Source of the DNA: Paenibacillus sp. FSL A5-0031
Lineage (GTDB): Bacteria; Bacillota; Bacilli; Paenibacillales; Paenibacillaceae
Length of the DNA stretch: 64,000 bases
NCBI RefSeq assembly: GCF_001956295.1
Contig: NZ_MRTD01000006.1
Coordinates: forward strand, 306,657-370,656
Direction: 5' to 3'
Under the pieces are notes generated by a model that was not told where the DNA came from, did not search any database, and saw only the letters and a list, made by a program, of their open reading frames with translations. The number at the start of each line of letters is the position of its first letter. Positions within the stretch are counted from its first letter, which is position 1. This document shows positions 53,735-61,594 of this stretch, in pieces. The position numbers were made by a program, and so were the translations under genes.

Positions 53735-54145
53735 TTACTTTCCAACTGCTTTGATCACCTTTTGTACCTCATGGTTTATATCAATTTCCGAATGAGCAGG
53801 TAAATTTACAATAAAAATACCGCCAAACACTTGCTGCGACTTGCCTTGGCACTCTCGAATTTTGTTTTTTAATAGTTTAAGCTCTAATGAATAGATCACT
53901 TCTTTGCTTAGCAGCCAATTATGTCTGGTGAACGTTGATTTCTCTATCGTTTCTATGTACATGGATACATCCTTGAACGCTCTTACGCGAATAACATCTC
54001 CAAAGGCAACATTTTCAGTAAATACAGGATTCTCCTCAATGCGATACAGGTCATCACCCAGTTGTACAACGTCTAGTATCTCGACCTCTTGACCTACACC
54101 ATCGAAGCAAAGATGTAACGGAATAAAATCTTGAATGCTTCTCAC
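53735..54145 (-). CDS. conserved hypothetical protein, possibly DUF4265-like
   Basis: 136 aa, soluble, mostly beta. LGDDLYRIEENPVFTENVAFGDVIRVRAF resembles the DUF4265 pattern (strand, then the Pro-Phe and gDvV motifs), but I am not certain of the family. 39 nt separate it from each neighbour, so it is probably co-transcribed with the ABM and SDR genes. Function unknown. The evidence for being real is the conserved spacing and open frame within an operon. Confidence 0.6.
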   Translation of the reverse strand: MRSIQDFIPLHLCFDGVGQEVEILDVVQLGDDLYRIEENPVFTENVAFGDVIRVRAFKDVSMYIETIEKSTFTRHNWLLSKEVIYSLELKLLKNKIRECQGKSQQVFGGIFIVNLPAHSEIDINHEVQKVIKAVGK

Positions 54146-54184
54146 CTCTATATTTATTTTCAGTGATGGCTCTTACCATTCACT

Positions 54185-54481
54185 TTAGCTAATATCCACA
54201 TTCGTATAATGCTCCACTGCTGGAAATGGATCATAGAAATGATGCAGCAGACTTTTCCACTCCAAATATTCAGCCGATCCGCGAAAACCAACGGTATGAT
54301 CCTCCAGCGTTTCCCATCGTACAAGCAATATATATTTATTATCCTCTTCTAAGCATTTCTGAAGTTCATGACTGACATAACCGTTCATGCTTGAGATAAT
54401 TTTCGATGCAGCTTTAAAATTGCTTTCAAATTGTTCGGACAGCCCTGCCTTAACCTGCAATGAAGCAACCTCTAATATCAT
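54185..54481 (-). CDS. antibiotic biosynthesis monooxygenase (ABM) domain protein
   Basis: 98-aa ferredoxin-like dimeric alpha-beta barrel of the ABM family ([31 protein letters not shown] with the conserved W-E pair and a His). Members include quinol monooxygenases and haem-degrading IsdG-like enzymes. It is the first gene of the ABM-unknown-SDR unit. Not enough residues are diagnostic to say whether it binds haem; the haem operon starts only 0.3 kb away but on a separate terminator-bounded transcript. Confidence 0.85.
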   Translation of the reverse strand: MILEVASLQVKAGLSEQFESNFKAASKIISSMNGYVSHELQKCLEEDNKYILLVRWETLEDHTVGFRGSAEYLEWKSLLHHFYDPFPAVEHYTNVDIS

Positions 54482-54786
54482 TGTAGCAACTCCTAGTTAA
54501 ATATCTAGTTTTAGCAATAGCCTAGCAATCTTAATTATGTTGTTATGTATATATTATAAGTGGTACTGCAAATAAGGCAAAGAGTAAATCAAATGATGGA
54601 TATCTTGTTTTCCAAACTGTCTAATCGCTCCATGTGATCCATAATTTTCAGAGCGAGTTCAATTTAATCGATTCTTCCCCTTTAAATTGTGGCATCTTTT
54701 ACCGAAATCACCTGCGACCTTTACTCTTAATCCGTATTTTCCGTCATGATCCGACATTTGGATTTGACTATTATTTCATAAAAAAA
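54482..54786. other. AT-rich gap without a recognisable gene
   Basis: About 300 bp between the DinB terminator and the ABM gene. A 64-codon plus-strand frame here has no ribosome site and no domain; I see nothing else. Confidence 0.5.
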
Positions 54787-54812
54787 AGCCCCAGAGAATG
54801 GTCTCTGAGACT
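54787..54812 (-). terminator. terminator of the haem operon
   Basis: AGTCTCAGAG-ACCATT-CTCTGGGGCT followed on the minus strand by TTTTTTT. Confidence 0.78.
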
Positions 54813-54824
54813 TCAATCGTATCC

Positions 54825-55289
54825 CTAAGTAGCTGGCTCCTCTTTAGGAGCGCATTTTTGAATAAGTGAGATTTGGCCTGCATGGATGCCGGTATGGTAC
54901 ATCAAACGGCCAACAGCCTCAAGCGGCGTTGAGGGGCCGATCGGACAGTCCACGATTTGATGCCATTTCTCCTCTGGAAGCTCTTTCATTGCATCCATAA
55001 GATGATTGTTGGAGGCTTCAAGCAGGTCAATAAGCTCCTGTAAATTATCATAGGTTGCTTTGCTCCCAGCAGCACCTCTGCTTGTCGAGATCTGCAATCC
55101 CTCCGGCATCTTTTTCCCGAAGAACCAGTCTGCGAACATATATTCAACCTCAGCGTTATGTCGAAGCATATAGCCAATGGAGGATGCTCCAAGCTGCAAA
55201 GACAAATCCTGCTCCGGCAATGCTTTGACCGTTTTGTGGAATCTTTCTTGAATAGCACGCCAAATAGGCAGTACTGTTGTGATCGTCAT
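54825..55289 (-). CDS. DinB-family protein at the end of the haem operon
   Basis: About 154 aa, four-helix bundle DinB/YfiT-like. Putative metal His ligands: RHNAEVEYMFADWF and YHTGIHAGQI. Family members include bacillithiol and mycothiol S-transferases and maleylpyruvate isomerases. The start at 55289 (MTITTVLPIW) has GAGGAG about 11 nt away; a longer form to 55343 would overlap hugZ. It is 22 nt after hugZ and before the operon terminator, so it belongs to the haem transcript, which is unusual. Confidence 0.85.
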   Translation of the reverse strand: MTITTVLPIWRAIQERFHKTVKALPEQDLSLQLGASSIGYMLRHNAEVEYMFADWFFGKKMPEGLQISTSRGAAGSKATYDNLQELIDLLEASNNHLMDAMKELPEEKWHQIVDCPIGPSTPLEAVGRLMYHTGIHAGQISLIQKCAPKEEPAT

Positions 55290-55311
55290 AATAGAGTCCG
55301 CTCCTCTGCTC

Positions 55312-55824
55312 TTAATAAGCTTTCTTCGCTTGTGCATGCCCATCTCTTGCTACATGCTCAAATTTCTCGCCTGACAAGTCGATATCGTAAGCCTGACCGA
55401 AGCCTGCTACATAACGGCCTTCCGAAGCCGTCAACTCAAACAAAGAGAAATCTAGGCCGCGAAGCATGCCAATCATGTTTTTGCCGAAGGTTTGCTCAAA
55501 CCGTTCAAATATCTCAATATGCCCTTCATTGCCGATATTAACGGCACTACACACGAAGCGCGCGCGCTGCCTGGCAAATAAATTTGTAGTCTGCGACTCA
55601 TCCTCCAGCAGCATAACGTCCACTGATGGATTGGCTTCCATGTACCGGAAATGATGAGCGATTCTGCTAATATAGATGTAGAGCTTTCCGTTGAACTTCA
55701 CAAAGGGAGCATAGGAAACAAAAGGTTTTCCCTCATCGTCGATTGTACCGAGCACGACAGATTTCAAGCTTTCCGTAAAGTTTAAATAATTCACCTTAAT
55801 CATTTCAATATCCATCGCCTTCAT
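55312..55824 (-). CDS. hugZ: HugZ-family haem oxygenase
   Basis: 170-aa split-barrel flavin-reductase-like protein of the pyridoxamine-phosphate-oxidase/HugZ type. HugZ proteins open the haem ring to release iron. The split-barrel strand order is visible (SVVLGTIDDEGKPFVSYAP) and the family C-terminus FELTASEGRYVAGFGQAYDI is clear. HugZ haem ligation depends on a C-terminal-loop His; two His occur in the last 20 residues here (EHVARDGHA). It follows the ABC ATPase gene by 20 nt. Confidence 0.85.
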   Translation of the reverse strand: MKAMDIEMIKVNYLNFTESLKSVVLGTIDDEGKPFVSYAPFVKFNGKLYIYISRIAHHFRYMEANPSVDVMLLEDESQTTNLFARQRARFVCSAVNIGNEGHIEIFERFEQTFGKNMIGMLRGLDFSLFELTASEGRYVAGFGQAYDIDLSGEKFEHVARDGHAQAKKAY

Positions 55825-55844
55825 TCGTCATCCCTCGCTTTTTT

Positions 55845-56624
55845 TTATAAGACTTTTTTTAATACGTGAATTCGTGGACTAGCGCTTTCGGGCATTTGCT
55901 GAATTTCTGTTTCCACACCGTAGACACTGCGAATCAGCTCCATCGTAAAAACATCCTTCGGCTTGCCAAATACATGCTTATCCCCATTCTTAATCACACA
56001 AACCCTATCGCTATAAGCGGATGCATGGTTCAAATCATGCAGCACCATTATAACCGTCAGCTTCAATTCACGATTTAGCCGTCGTACAAGTTCGAGCACT
56101 TCCAGTTGATGTGCGATGTCCAAATAAGTAGTGGGCTCATCGAGTAGAAGCACCTTAGGTCTTTGAGCGAGCGCCATAGCAAGCCATGCCTTCTGTGCTT
56201 CTCCACCAGAGAGGGATACGATAAGTCTGTCTTTAAACTCCATCATGCCCGTCTGTTCAAGCGCCCAATGTACGACCTTATAATCTTCGGCATCAAGACG
56301 CTCATACCATTTCTTATGAGGAATTCGCCCATAACCAACCAATTCCTCTACTGTCATGTCCGACGGACTGACGTTCTTCTGACAAAGCATGCACAGCATT
56401 TGCGATACTTGCTTCGTACTAAGCGAGCGAATCTCTTGATCGGCAATACAGACGCGTCCGCTAACGCATGGAATCATTCGAGATACAGCCTTCAAAATAG
56501 TCGACTTTCCCGAGCCGTTCGGTCCAATAATGGACACCACTTCTCCTTCATTCACATCAAGAGAAAAGTCGCTCACTATTGTACGATCCGCATAACGAAT
56601 ATTCAACGATTGGACCTTTAACAA
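55845..56624 (-). CDS. haem/iron-complex ABC transporter ATP-binding protein
   Basis: 259-aa FecE/HmuV-type ATPase. Walker A IGPNGSGKST, signature LSGGEAQKAW, Walker B VLLLDEPTTYLD and the H-loop His (VLHDLNHASAYSD) are intact. It powers the FecCD-type permease encoded one base upstream. Substrate is inferred from the IsdE-like binding protein and hugZ. Confidence 0.92.
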   Translation of the reverse strand: MLKVQSLNIRYADRTIVSDFSLDVNEGEVVSIIGPNGSGKSTILKAVSRMIPCVSGRVCIADQEIRSLSTKQVSQMLCMLCQKNVSPSDMTVEELVGYGRIPHKKWYERLDAEDYKVVHWALEQTGMMEFKDRLIVSLSGGEAQKAWLAMALAQRPKVLLLDEPTTYLDIAHQLEVLELVRRLNRELKLTVIMVLHDLNHASAYSDRVCVIKNGDKHVFGKPKDVFTMELIRSVYGVETEIQQMPESASPRIHVLKKVL

Positions 56625-56625
56625 C

Positions 56626-57639
56626 TTAGACCCCTCCTTTTCGCATCAAATAGAGGAAGTACGGACCTCCTGCCAATGCCATGACGATACCTGCAGGCAC
56701 CCCTACAGAGCCGAAGGCAGTCCGCCCAATCGTATCTGCCACTAAGAGAAGCAGTGCCCCAAGTATTAAGCTAAGCGGCAGCGTGTGGCGATAATTTGTG
56801 CCAATTAATAAACGAGCCATATGTGGCACAATTAAGCCAATAAACCCAACAAGCCCTACTGTCGACACTGAAACAGCAGCTAAGTACACCGCCACAAACG
56901 ATAAAATCAAGCGGCTTCGATTAAGGTTTTGCCCCAAGTTATGTGCTACTTGCTCGCCTAAACGTAATATATTCGCTTGCCGAATACATAGAATCGCCGC
57001 AATCCATCCAATAATCGAATAGGGCAATATCATGAGCACATCGCCCATTCCTTTGCCTGCCAAACTTCCGTTCATCCATGCAAGTGCGCCAGGCAGCTTA
57101 TCGCTGTATTTGATAGAGAGCAGGCCGATCATTCCTCCAAATACCGCATTTACGGCAACACCCGAAAGAATGATGCGAACAGGTGTAAAACCTGTTTGCT
57201 TGTTCCATGCCCAAGTATAAACCATTCCGGCAGCAATACCGCCGCCAATAATTGCAGCTAACGGAATAAACGATGAATAGCTAGGCATGACTAGCATAAT
57301 GAATAATACGGTAACCGCTGCCCCGGACGAAACACCAGTTAGCCCCGGGTCTGCCAGTGGATTTAACATAACCGCTTGCAGCAAAGCTCCTGATGCAGCA
57401 AGGTTCGCGCCGATAATCAAAGCAAGAAATACTCTAGGAATTCGAATGTCCCAAAGAACAGAATTTGCCGCTTCATTCCCATTGCCTAATATCGCTTGAA
57501 AAGTAGAAGCTAGATCAAATCTTGCACTACCAAGCGCAACTGAGAACAAAATAGCTACAATCAGCAACAAAAATGAGAGAGCTAGAAGCGTGGTCGTTCT
57601 CATTTTTTTATTATCCGTCACCTCTAAGCTCCCTTTCAT
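56626..57639 (-). CDS. haem/iron-complex ABC transporter permease (FecCD family)
   Basis: 337-aa, about nine to ten membrane helices. NPLADPGLTGVSSGAAVTV and GLIVPHMARLLIGTNYRH (coupling region with conserved P-H-M-A-R) are typical of FecCD/HmuU. Its start overlaps the binding-protein stop by one base (TAATG). Only one permease gene is present, implying a homodimer. Confidence 0.93.
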   Translation of the reverse strand: MKGSLEVTDNKKMRTTTLLALSFLLLIVAILFSVALGSARFDLASTFQAILGNGNEAANSVLWDIRIPRVFLALIIGANLAASGALLQAVMLNPLADPGLTGVSSGAAVTVLFIMLVMPSYSSFIPLAAIIGGGIAAGMVYTWAWNKQTGFTPVRIILSGVAVNAVFGGMIGLLSIKYSDKLPGALAWMNGSLAGKGMGDVLMILPYSIIGWIAAILCIRQANILRLGEQVAHNLGQNLNRSRLILSFVAVYLAAVSVSTVGLVGFIGLIVPHMARLLIGTNYRHTLPLSLILGALLLLVADTIGRTAFGSVGVPAGIVMALAGGPYFLYLMRKGGV

Positions 57640-58634
57640 TAGTTATACAAAATTTTCGCCATATCTTGGTATGCATTTGGTGCATTTACTAACGAAGCTA
57701 CGCCATACAAGCTATAATCAAGTGCAATCAGCTTGCCGTTTTTGAATGCGTTCAGCTTCTCCCAAGCTCCGTTCTTCTTCACATCATCTTCAAGCTGCTT
57801 CGTAACAGCAGAAGGATCACCATGAGCAACTAGCAAAATAATATCTGGATTAGCCGTTACGATGCTTTCCATATCAAGTGGTACATAAGCATCTTCTTTT
57901 TTCAATACTTCTGATAATACGTTTTTTGCTCCTAGCTTCTTCGCCAAGCTGCCTACAAAAGTACTATCATTCATGAACATTAATGATTCAGCAGAACCGA
58001 ATAGAACCATTACGCTTGGAGCATCTTTGCCTTCGGATAGCTTAACTGCTTCCGCCTCTTGTTCGCTCAGCTTCTGCAATACTTCATTCGCTTTGTCTTC
58101 TTTCCCGTACACTCGACCTAGAACTACCGTGCTGAGTTTCAACTCGTCTAAGGAGTCTGCAGGCAAATAAGCTGTAGGTAGATTCGCTGGTTTAAAGGAC
58201 TTATCCAAACTATCCTTAATGGAGCTTGGTCCAAGAATGACACCAGGCTGCAGCTTCGCAATTTGCTCTAGATCCGGCTGATGGGATGAGCCAATGCGAG
58301 GCAGGTTAACGAAAGCTTCTGGCAATTTGTTCTTCGTCGTTGGAACACCTGCTGTCTCAATTCCAAGCTCATTTAGAAGCTCAGCAATAGCTACTGATAT
58401 GGTTACCGTTGATGATGGAACTTGGTTATTGAACTGTGCAATCAATTCCGCTGCTTTTGTTTCATCTACTTCTATTTTAGAATCAGACACAGGAGCTTCC
58501 GTTGCAGCCGGGCTTGGCTGCTCTGTTGCTGTGTTTCCAGTCACCTGTTCTGGCTTATTTACATTGTTTCCGCATGCTACCGTAGTCGCTAATAATAAAG
58601 TCATAATACCAATCTTCCATCCTGCTAGTTTCAC
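57639..58634 (-). CDS. IsdE-like haem-binding lipoprotein of the ABC importer
   Basis: 331-aa lipoprotein (signal peptide with TTVAC, Cys21, then a Thr/Ala/Pro linker). The two-lobed PBP fold resembles S. aureus IsdE in GVPTTKNKLPEAF, LPRIGSSHQPDLEQIAKLQP and LLVAHGDPSAV. In IsdE haem is held by Met78 and His229; here the Met position is His118 (confirmed as CAT) and the His is conserved as His271, which predicts bis-His coordination. GTG start after AGGAGG. First gene of the operon, with Fur boxes around its promoter. Confidence 0.88.
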   Translation of the reverse strand: MKLAGWKIGIMTLLLATTVACGNNVNKPEQVTGNTATEQPSPAATEAPVSDSKIEVDETKAAELIAQFNNQVPSSTVTISVAIAELLNELGIETAGVPTTKNKLPEAFVNLPRIGSSHQPDLEQIAKLQPGVILGPSSIKDSLDKSFKPANLPTAYLPADSLDELKLSTVVLGRVYGKEDKANEVLQKLSEQEAEAVKLSEGKDAPSVMVLFGSAESLMFMNDSTFVGSLAKKLGAKNVLSEVLKKEDAYVPLDMESIVTANPDIILLVAHGDPSAVTKQLEDDVKKNGAWEKLNAFKNGKLIALDYSLYGVASLVNAPNAYQDMAKILYN

Positions 58635-58656
58635 TTTATTTCCTCCTGTATGATAA

Positions 58657-58671
58657 TGATAATTAGTATCA
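58657..58671. promoter_or_regulatory. Fur box 1 of the haem operon
   Basis: TGATAATTAGTATCA, 14 of 15 matches to TGATAATNATTATCA, between the expected transcription start and the ribosome site. Confidence 0.75.
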
Positions 58672-58691
58672 TCATATTGATACCGTTTCTC

Positions 58692-58720
58692 ATTATACAG
58701 CGAATGAAAATCATTTTCAA
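58692..58720 (-). promoter_or_regulatory. sigma-A promoter of the haem operon with Fur box 2
   Basis: TTGAAA (58720-58715), 17-nt spacer, TATAAT (58697-58692). TGAAAATCATTTTCA (58705-58719), a perfect 7-1-7 palindrome with 13 of 15 consensus matches, covers the -35 region. Confidence 0.75.
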
Positions 58721-58873
58721 TTAGTATTTTTGCTAAACTTTTATTTATTTAATTATGTGGTTATTTCCCCATCCCCCCATCAGACATCCTCTTTTGATTC
58801 TCATGCTAAAGATAAAAATATCGAAAAAATCGCACGTATATTCGTCACATCATACGCTAATCAAAATAAAAAA

Positions 58874-58904
58874 ATGCCAAGGGCAGCTGCTCGCTCCTTG
58901 GCAT
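58874..58904 (-). terminator. terminator of the 77-aa protein gene
   Basis: ATGCCAAGG...CCTTGGCAT followed on the minus strand by TTTTTTT. Confidence 0.85.
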
Positions 58905-59017
58905 CCTTTTGACTCCTAATGTCAGATCTAATTTTTAATTCCCCTTAGCCTAGCTGCAATCAAGCAGCTCTTCCGAATCATGCATGTCCATGTTATTGAC
59001 ATCCTTGCTCTATTTGA

Positions 59018-59251
59018 TTACGCCTGCATGACAGATTGAGAAGCTTTCCCATACGGCTCCGCCAAAAAATAAGTGAAATCCTCGCGTTTATTCAAAAACT
59101 GCTCATATTGCACCAAAGCGATCTCATCATCCGGGTTTGTCTCCAAGTAGATTTCCAATTCCGCAATCGTTTCCTCAATTTCAAGTAGGATGTCCCTGTG
59201 GCTATGGCTCATCTGTGTACTTAGCTGTAAAGGCTTCCTTGCTTCGTTCAA
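59018..59251 (-). CDS. small hypothetical protein, TTG start
   Basis: 77 aa, acidic and helical (ILLEIEETIAELEIYLETN), with no Cys or membrane helix. I start at the TTG at 59251 because CAGGAGG lies 8 nt before it; an upstream in-frame ATG at 59290 has no site. A terminator follows. The helical acidic pattern could form a short coiled coil. Not recognised. Confidence 0.65.
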   Translation of the reverse strand: MNEARKPLQLSTQMSHSHRDILLEIEETIAELEIYLETNPDDEIALVQYEQFLNKREDFTYFLAEPYGKASQSVMQA

Positions 59252-59610
59252 CTTATATGCCTCCTGTTGCCCTATTCTATTGTTTTGCAAAATAAAGGTG
59301 TACCTGCAACAATAGGGCTTCGTTAACTAAGATATTCAGAACTTCGGAAAAAAGAACCTCAATTCTCAAAAAAAAGGGTAAACCATTTTTACTCGCTGTA
59401 AAAAAAGAAAAGCTATTTCCGTTATTATCCATCTTCCTCATGACAGATTCAATGGTACAAAATGATTAGGTTACCATTTACCTATCTCGACTATTTCCCA
59501 AGAAATGATCGAAAAACATCGATATATAAACGATTTTCTGCACACCATTGATTCATCATTCCCCCAGCAGGGTATTCAATATTATCAAACTCACTGAGGG
59601 AGTGATTCAA
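59252..59610. other. AT-rich intergenic region
   Basis: 359 bp between divergent genes. Contains several A-runs and a loose ATCG...CGAT palindrome near 59520, but no ORF, RNA or recognised operator. Confidence 0.45.
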
Positions 59611-59772
59611 ATGACGACAAGGCAACAAAATTTAGAAATTGAAGAAAGACATGTTGAAAAAAAATCAGATTCAAGTTTAGTGGCGTCTACATTCATCAAA
59701 TATGCTGCCTACATTATCATTTTCTTCGGGGCTCTCTACTTTCTTGTTCGATATGTATTTCCAATGTTTTAA
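59611..59772 (+). CDS. 53-aa single-pass membrane protein
   Basis: Polar N-terminus (MTTRQQNLEIEERHVEKKSD) followed by one C-terminal membrane helix (STFIKYAAYIIIFFGALYFLV) and a short RYVFPMF end. The start at 59611 has GAGGGAG 8 nt upstream; the frame opens 21 codons earlier without a site. Followed by a terminator. Function unknown; the tail-anchored layout resembles small Firmicute membrane proteins. Confidence 0.7.
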   Translation: MTTRQQNLEIEERHVEKKSDSSLVASTFIKYAAYIIIFFGALYFLVRYVFPMF

Positions 59773-59781
59773 ACAAAATAA

Positions 59782-59829
59782 AAACAGGCAGTCTTTCAGC
59801 AGATTAAGCTGCTTGAAGACTGCCTGTTT
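59782..59829. terminator. bidirectional terminator before bshB2
   Basis: AAACAGGCAGTC...GACTGCCTGTTT with an inner CAGCAG/CTGCTG stem; T-rich on both exits, mainly minus. Confidence 0.85.
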
Positions 59830-59843
59830 CGTATGTACGTTTT

Positions 59844-60545
59844 TCAAAAAAGATCATCCGCAGTTTTTGGGATCATTGTTTGATTTCCTTTTATAAAATA
59901 CTCAAATTTGCCAAAATGCGCCAATGCCGCGCTGTCTGCTTCCCATACCCATTCGTCCATTTCGGTTTGACAGCGATGCGCACGAAACGAGGCAAGCTTA
60001 GCTTCTAACTGATGACGTACATCAATTTTGACAATGTCCTGCTTCGTGTAACCAAATCGTTCCGGAGCATTCATCATATCGCCGAAACTGATGAAATAGA
60101 GCGCACCCGGCTGCTTGCTGCGGTGGAAAGCGGTAGTTGTTGCTTTTCCAATTGCACAGTGATCAGGATGTCCGCCCAAAACTTCATGGAATGTAAGGAC
60201 TACATCCGGATTGATCTCATCCATGAGTTGACCTATTTTTGAGATAAGGCTCTCCGAATCGTAAAATTCAACCATCTTGTCACGGATATCAAAAAAAATA
60301 AGATTTTGAATGCCAAGTGCCTCGCAAGCATTCCGCAGCTCTTTTTCCCGAATATCAGGCATAGTCTCTCGATTCACATAAGGCGGGTTGCCCATTCGAC
60401 GTCCCATTTCGCCTTTTGTCGCACTTACGAGAGTAATTTCAACTCCCATACTTGCATACTTTGCCAATGTTCCTCCGCAAATAAAAGACTCATCATCAGG
60501 ATGCGCAAACACAGCTAATAGCTTTTTAACTGTTTTTTCACTCAT
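59844..60545 (-). CDS. bshB2: bacillithiol biosynthesis deacetylase, PIG-L family
   Basis: 233-aa zinc deacetylase of the LmbE/PIG-L family; it removes acetyl from GlcNAc-malate in bacillithiol synthesis (BshB1 and BshB2 overlap) or deacetylates bacillithiol conjugates. AVFAHPDDESFICGG has the zinc His-Asp-Asp set, and LTFHEVLGGHPDHCAIG the third ligand region. It overlaps yojF by 4 nt, exactly as the yojG-yojF pair of B. subtilis, which favours the BshB2 assignment. Confidence 0.9.
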   Translation of the reverse strand: MSEKTVKKLLAVFAHPDDESFICGGTLAKYASMGVEITLVSATKGEMGRRMGNPPYVNRETMPDIREKELRNACEALGIQNLIFFDIRDKMVEFYDSESLISKIGQLMDEINPDVVLTFHEVLGGHPDHCAIGKATTTAFHRSKQPGALYFISFGDMMNAPERFGYTKQDIVKIDVRHQLEAKLASFRAHRCQTEMDEWVWEADSAALAHFGKFEYFIKGNQTMIPKTADDLF

Positions 60546-60853
60546 TCCGGAAACGGCTCCTTTCCAAGCTGCAGAGCAACGTTCATTCTGCCTTTATCAT
60601 CGTAACCCGCCAGTAATAGCTTCCCATCCACCGTTAATTCATAATGGGTGAGTGCTTCTGTACGCAGCCAGCCAAGCTCATCAAAGCGAAGTGCTATCCG
60701 GTATGAACCCTCACCAGCAATATGAGCTTCAATGAGGCTAACCTTGAAATTTCGGACAAAGACGAAAGAGGTCGCTTCACTGTGAATATAAACTTCCTTG
60801 CCAATAAATGCTTGAAAAGCAGCGTTCAATTCTGAACTGTTTATTTTGATCAT
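60542..60853 (-). CDS. yojF: YojF family protein (DUF1806)
   Basis: 103-aa beta-rich protein of the YojF/DUF1806 family (EVYIHSEATSFVFVRNF; GSYRIALRFDELGWLRTEALTHYE). It is genetically coupled to bshB2 by ATGA overlap, and the pair is conserved across Bacilli. Its role is unassigned; a chaperone or partner of the deacetylase is only suggested by linkage. Confidence 0.88.
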   Translation of the reverse strand: MIKINSSELNAAFQAFIGKEVYIHSEATSFVFVRNFKVSLIEAHIAGEGSYRIALRFDELGWLRTEALTHYELTVDGKLLLAGYDDKGRMNVALQLGKEPFPE

Positions 60854-60917
60854 CGTCTCTTCATTCCTATTCTATAAGTTTGATAGGAGTTGCCAAGTAG
60901 GGGGAGTTTATAAAAAA

Positions 60918-60962
60918 GAGGAGTTGCTTCATGAGACCAAAGGCCTGATGCATGAACTCCTC
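60918..60962 (-). terminator. terminator of the DinB gene at 61 kb
   Basis: GAGGAGTT...AACTCCTC with an inner TCATG/CATGA pair, then TTTTTTATA on the minus strand. Confidence 0.8.
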
Positions 60963-60982
60963 CCCTTATACTACACGGCCTA

Positions 60983-61438
60983 TTATCTGCTTACGAAAAA
61001 CGGCAATGTTTCGATGCCCAGCAAGCGCAGATAAATGAACAATTGACCTTTGTGATGAATTTCATGATCCTTGCCATTCTCGAGCAAAACGATTCCAGCC
61101 ATTTTCATGCCATGGAAGTCGATCTCTTTTTCCAATTGCTCATCCGTTAAAGATTCTAACAATGCTTTCGTTGAAGCGGTATCCGCTGCTAAGATCGTTT
61201 TCAGCTCTTCAATCGTTTCAGCTTGTTTAGCTGTTGAAGGTGGCGTGAACACGCCGTTTTTTACTGTTTGTGCGAACATATCCATTGATCCATTGATATG
61301 GAGAACAAGAGTTGACAACGACATTGCTTTTTCCCAAGGCTTATATTGGAGGTTTTCATTTTGTACAGTATCAAGCATAGCAAGCAATACTTTACGATGA
61401 TTCAACCAGTTTGTAACAAATACATTCATTGTTGACAT
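60983..61438 (-). CDS. DinB-family protein
   Basis: 151-aa four-helix bundle. Putative metal His are in the LNHRKVLLAML segment, in SLSTLVLHINGSMDMFAQ and in KDHEIHHKGQLFIYLRLLG, the last being a strong DinB/YfiT signature. May be a thiol S-transferase such as the bacillithiol-dependent type. GGGGAG precedes the ATG. It lies near bshB2 but on its own transcript. Confidence 0.85.
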   Translation of the reverse strand: MSTMNVFVTNWLNHRKVLLAMLDTVQNENLQYKPWEKAMSLSTLVLHINGSMDMFAQTVKNGVFTPPSTAKQAETIEELKTILAADTASTKALLESLTDEQLEKEIDFHGMKMAGIVLLENGKDHEIHHKGQLFIYLRLLGIETLPFFVSR

Positions 61439-61594
61439 AGGATAATACTCCCCTTTTTCATTCGAAAATTAATTAACCATAGAAAAAATAGTTAATAGCC
61501 TATTCATTATACAATGGTTGTCCGACAATTGCATTTTTTCCTAAACAAACTTTTATGATTAAAAATTTGATCCATCTTAGTTGTTGTTATCATT

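Noticed and set aside
54634..54828. 64-aa plus-strand frame in the gap before the haem operon terminator
   Set aside because: No ribosome site or recognisable domain; overlaps the operon terminator.
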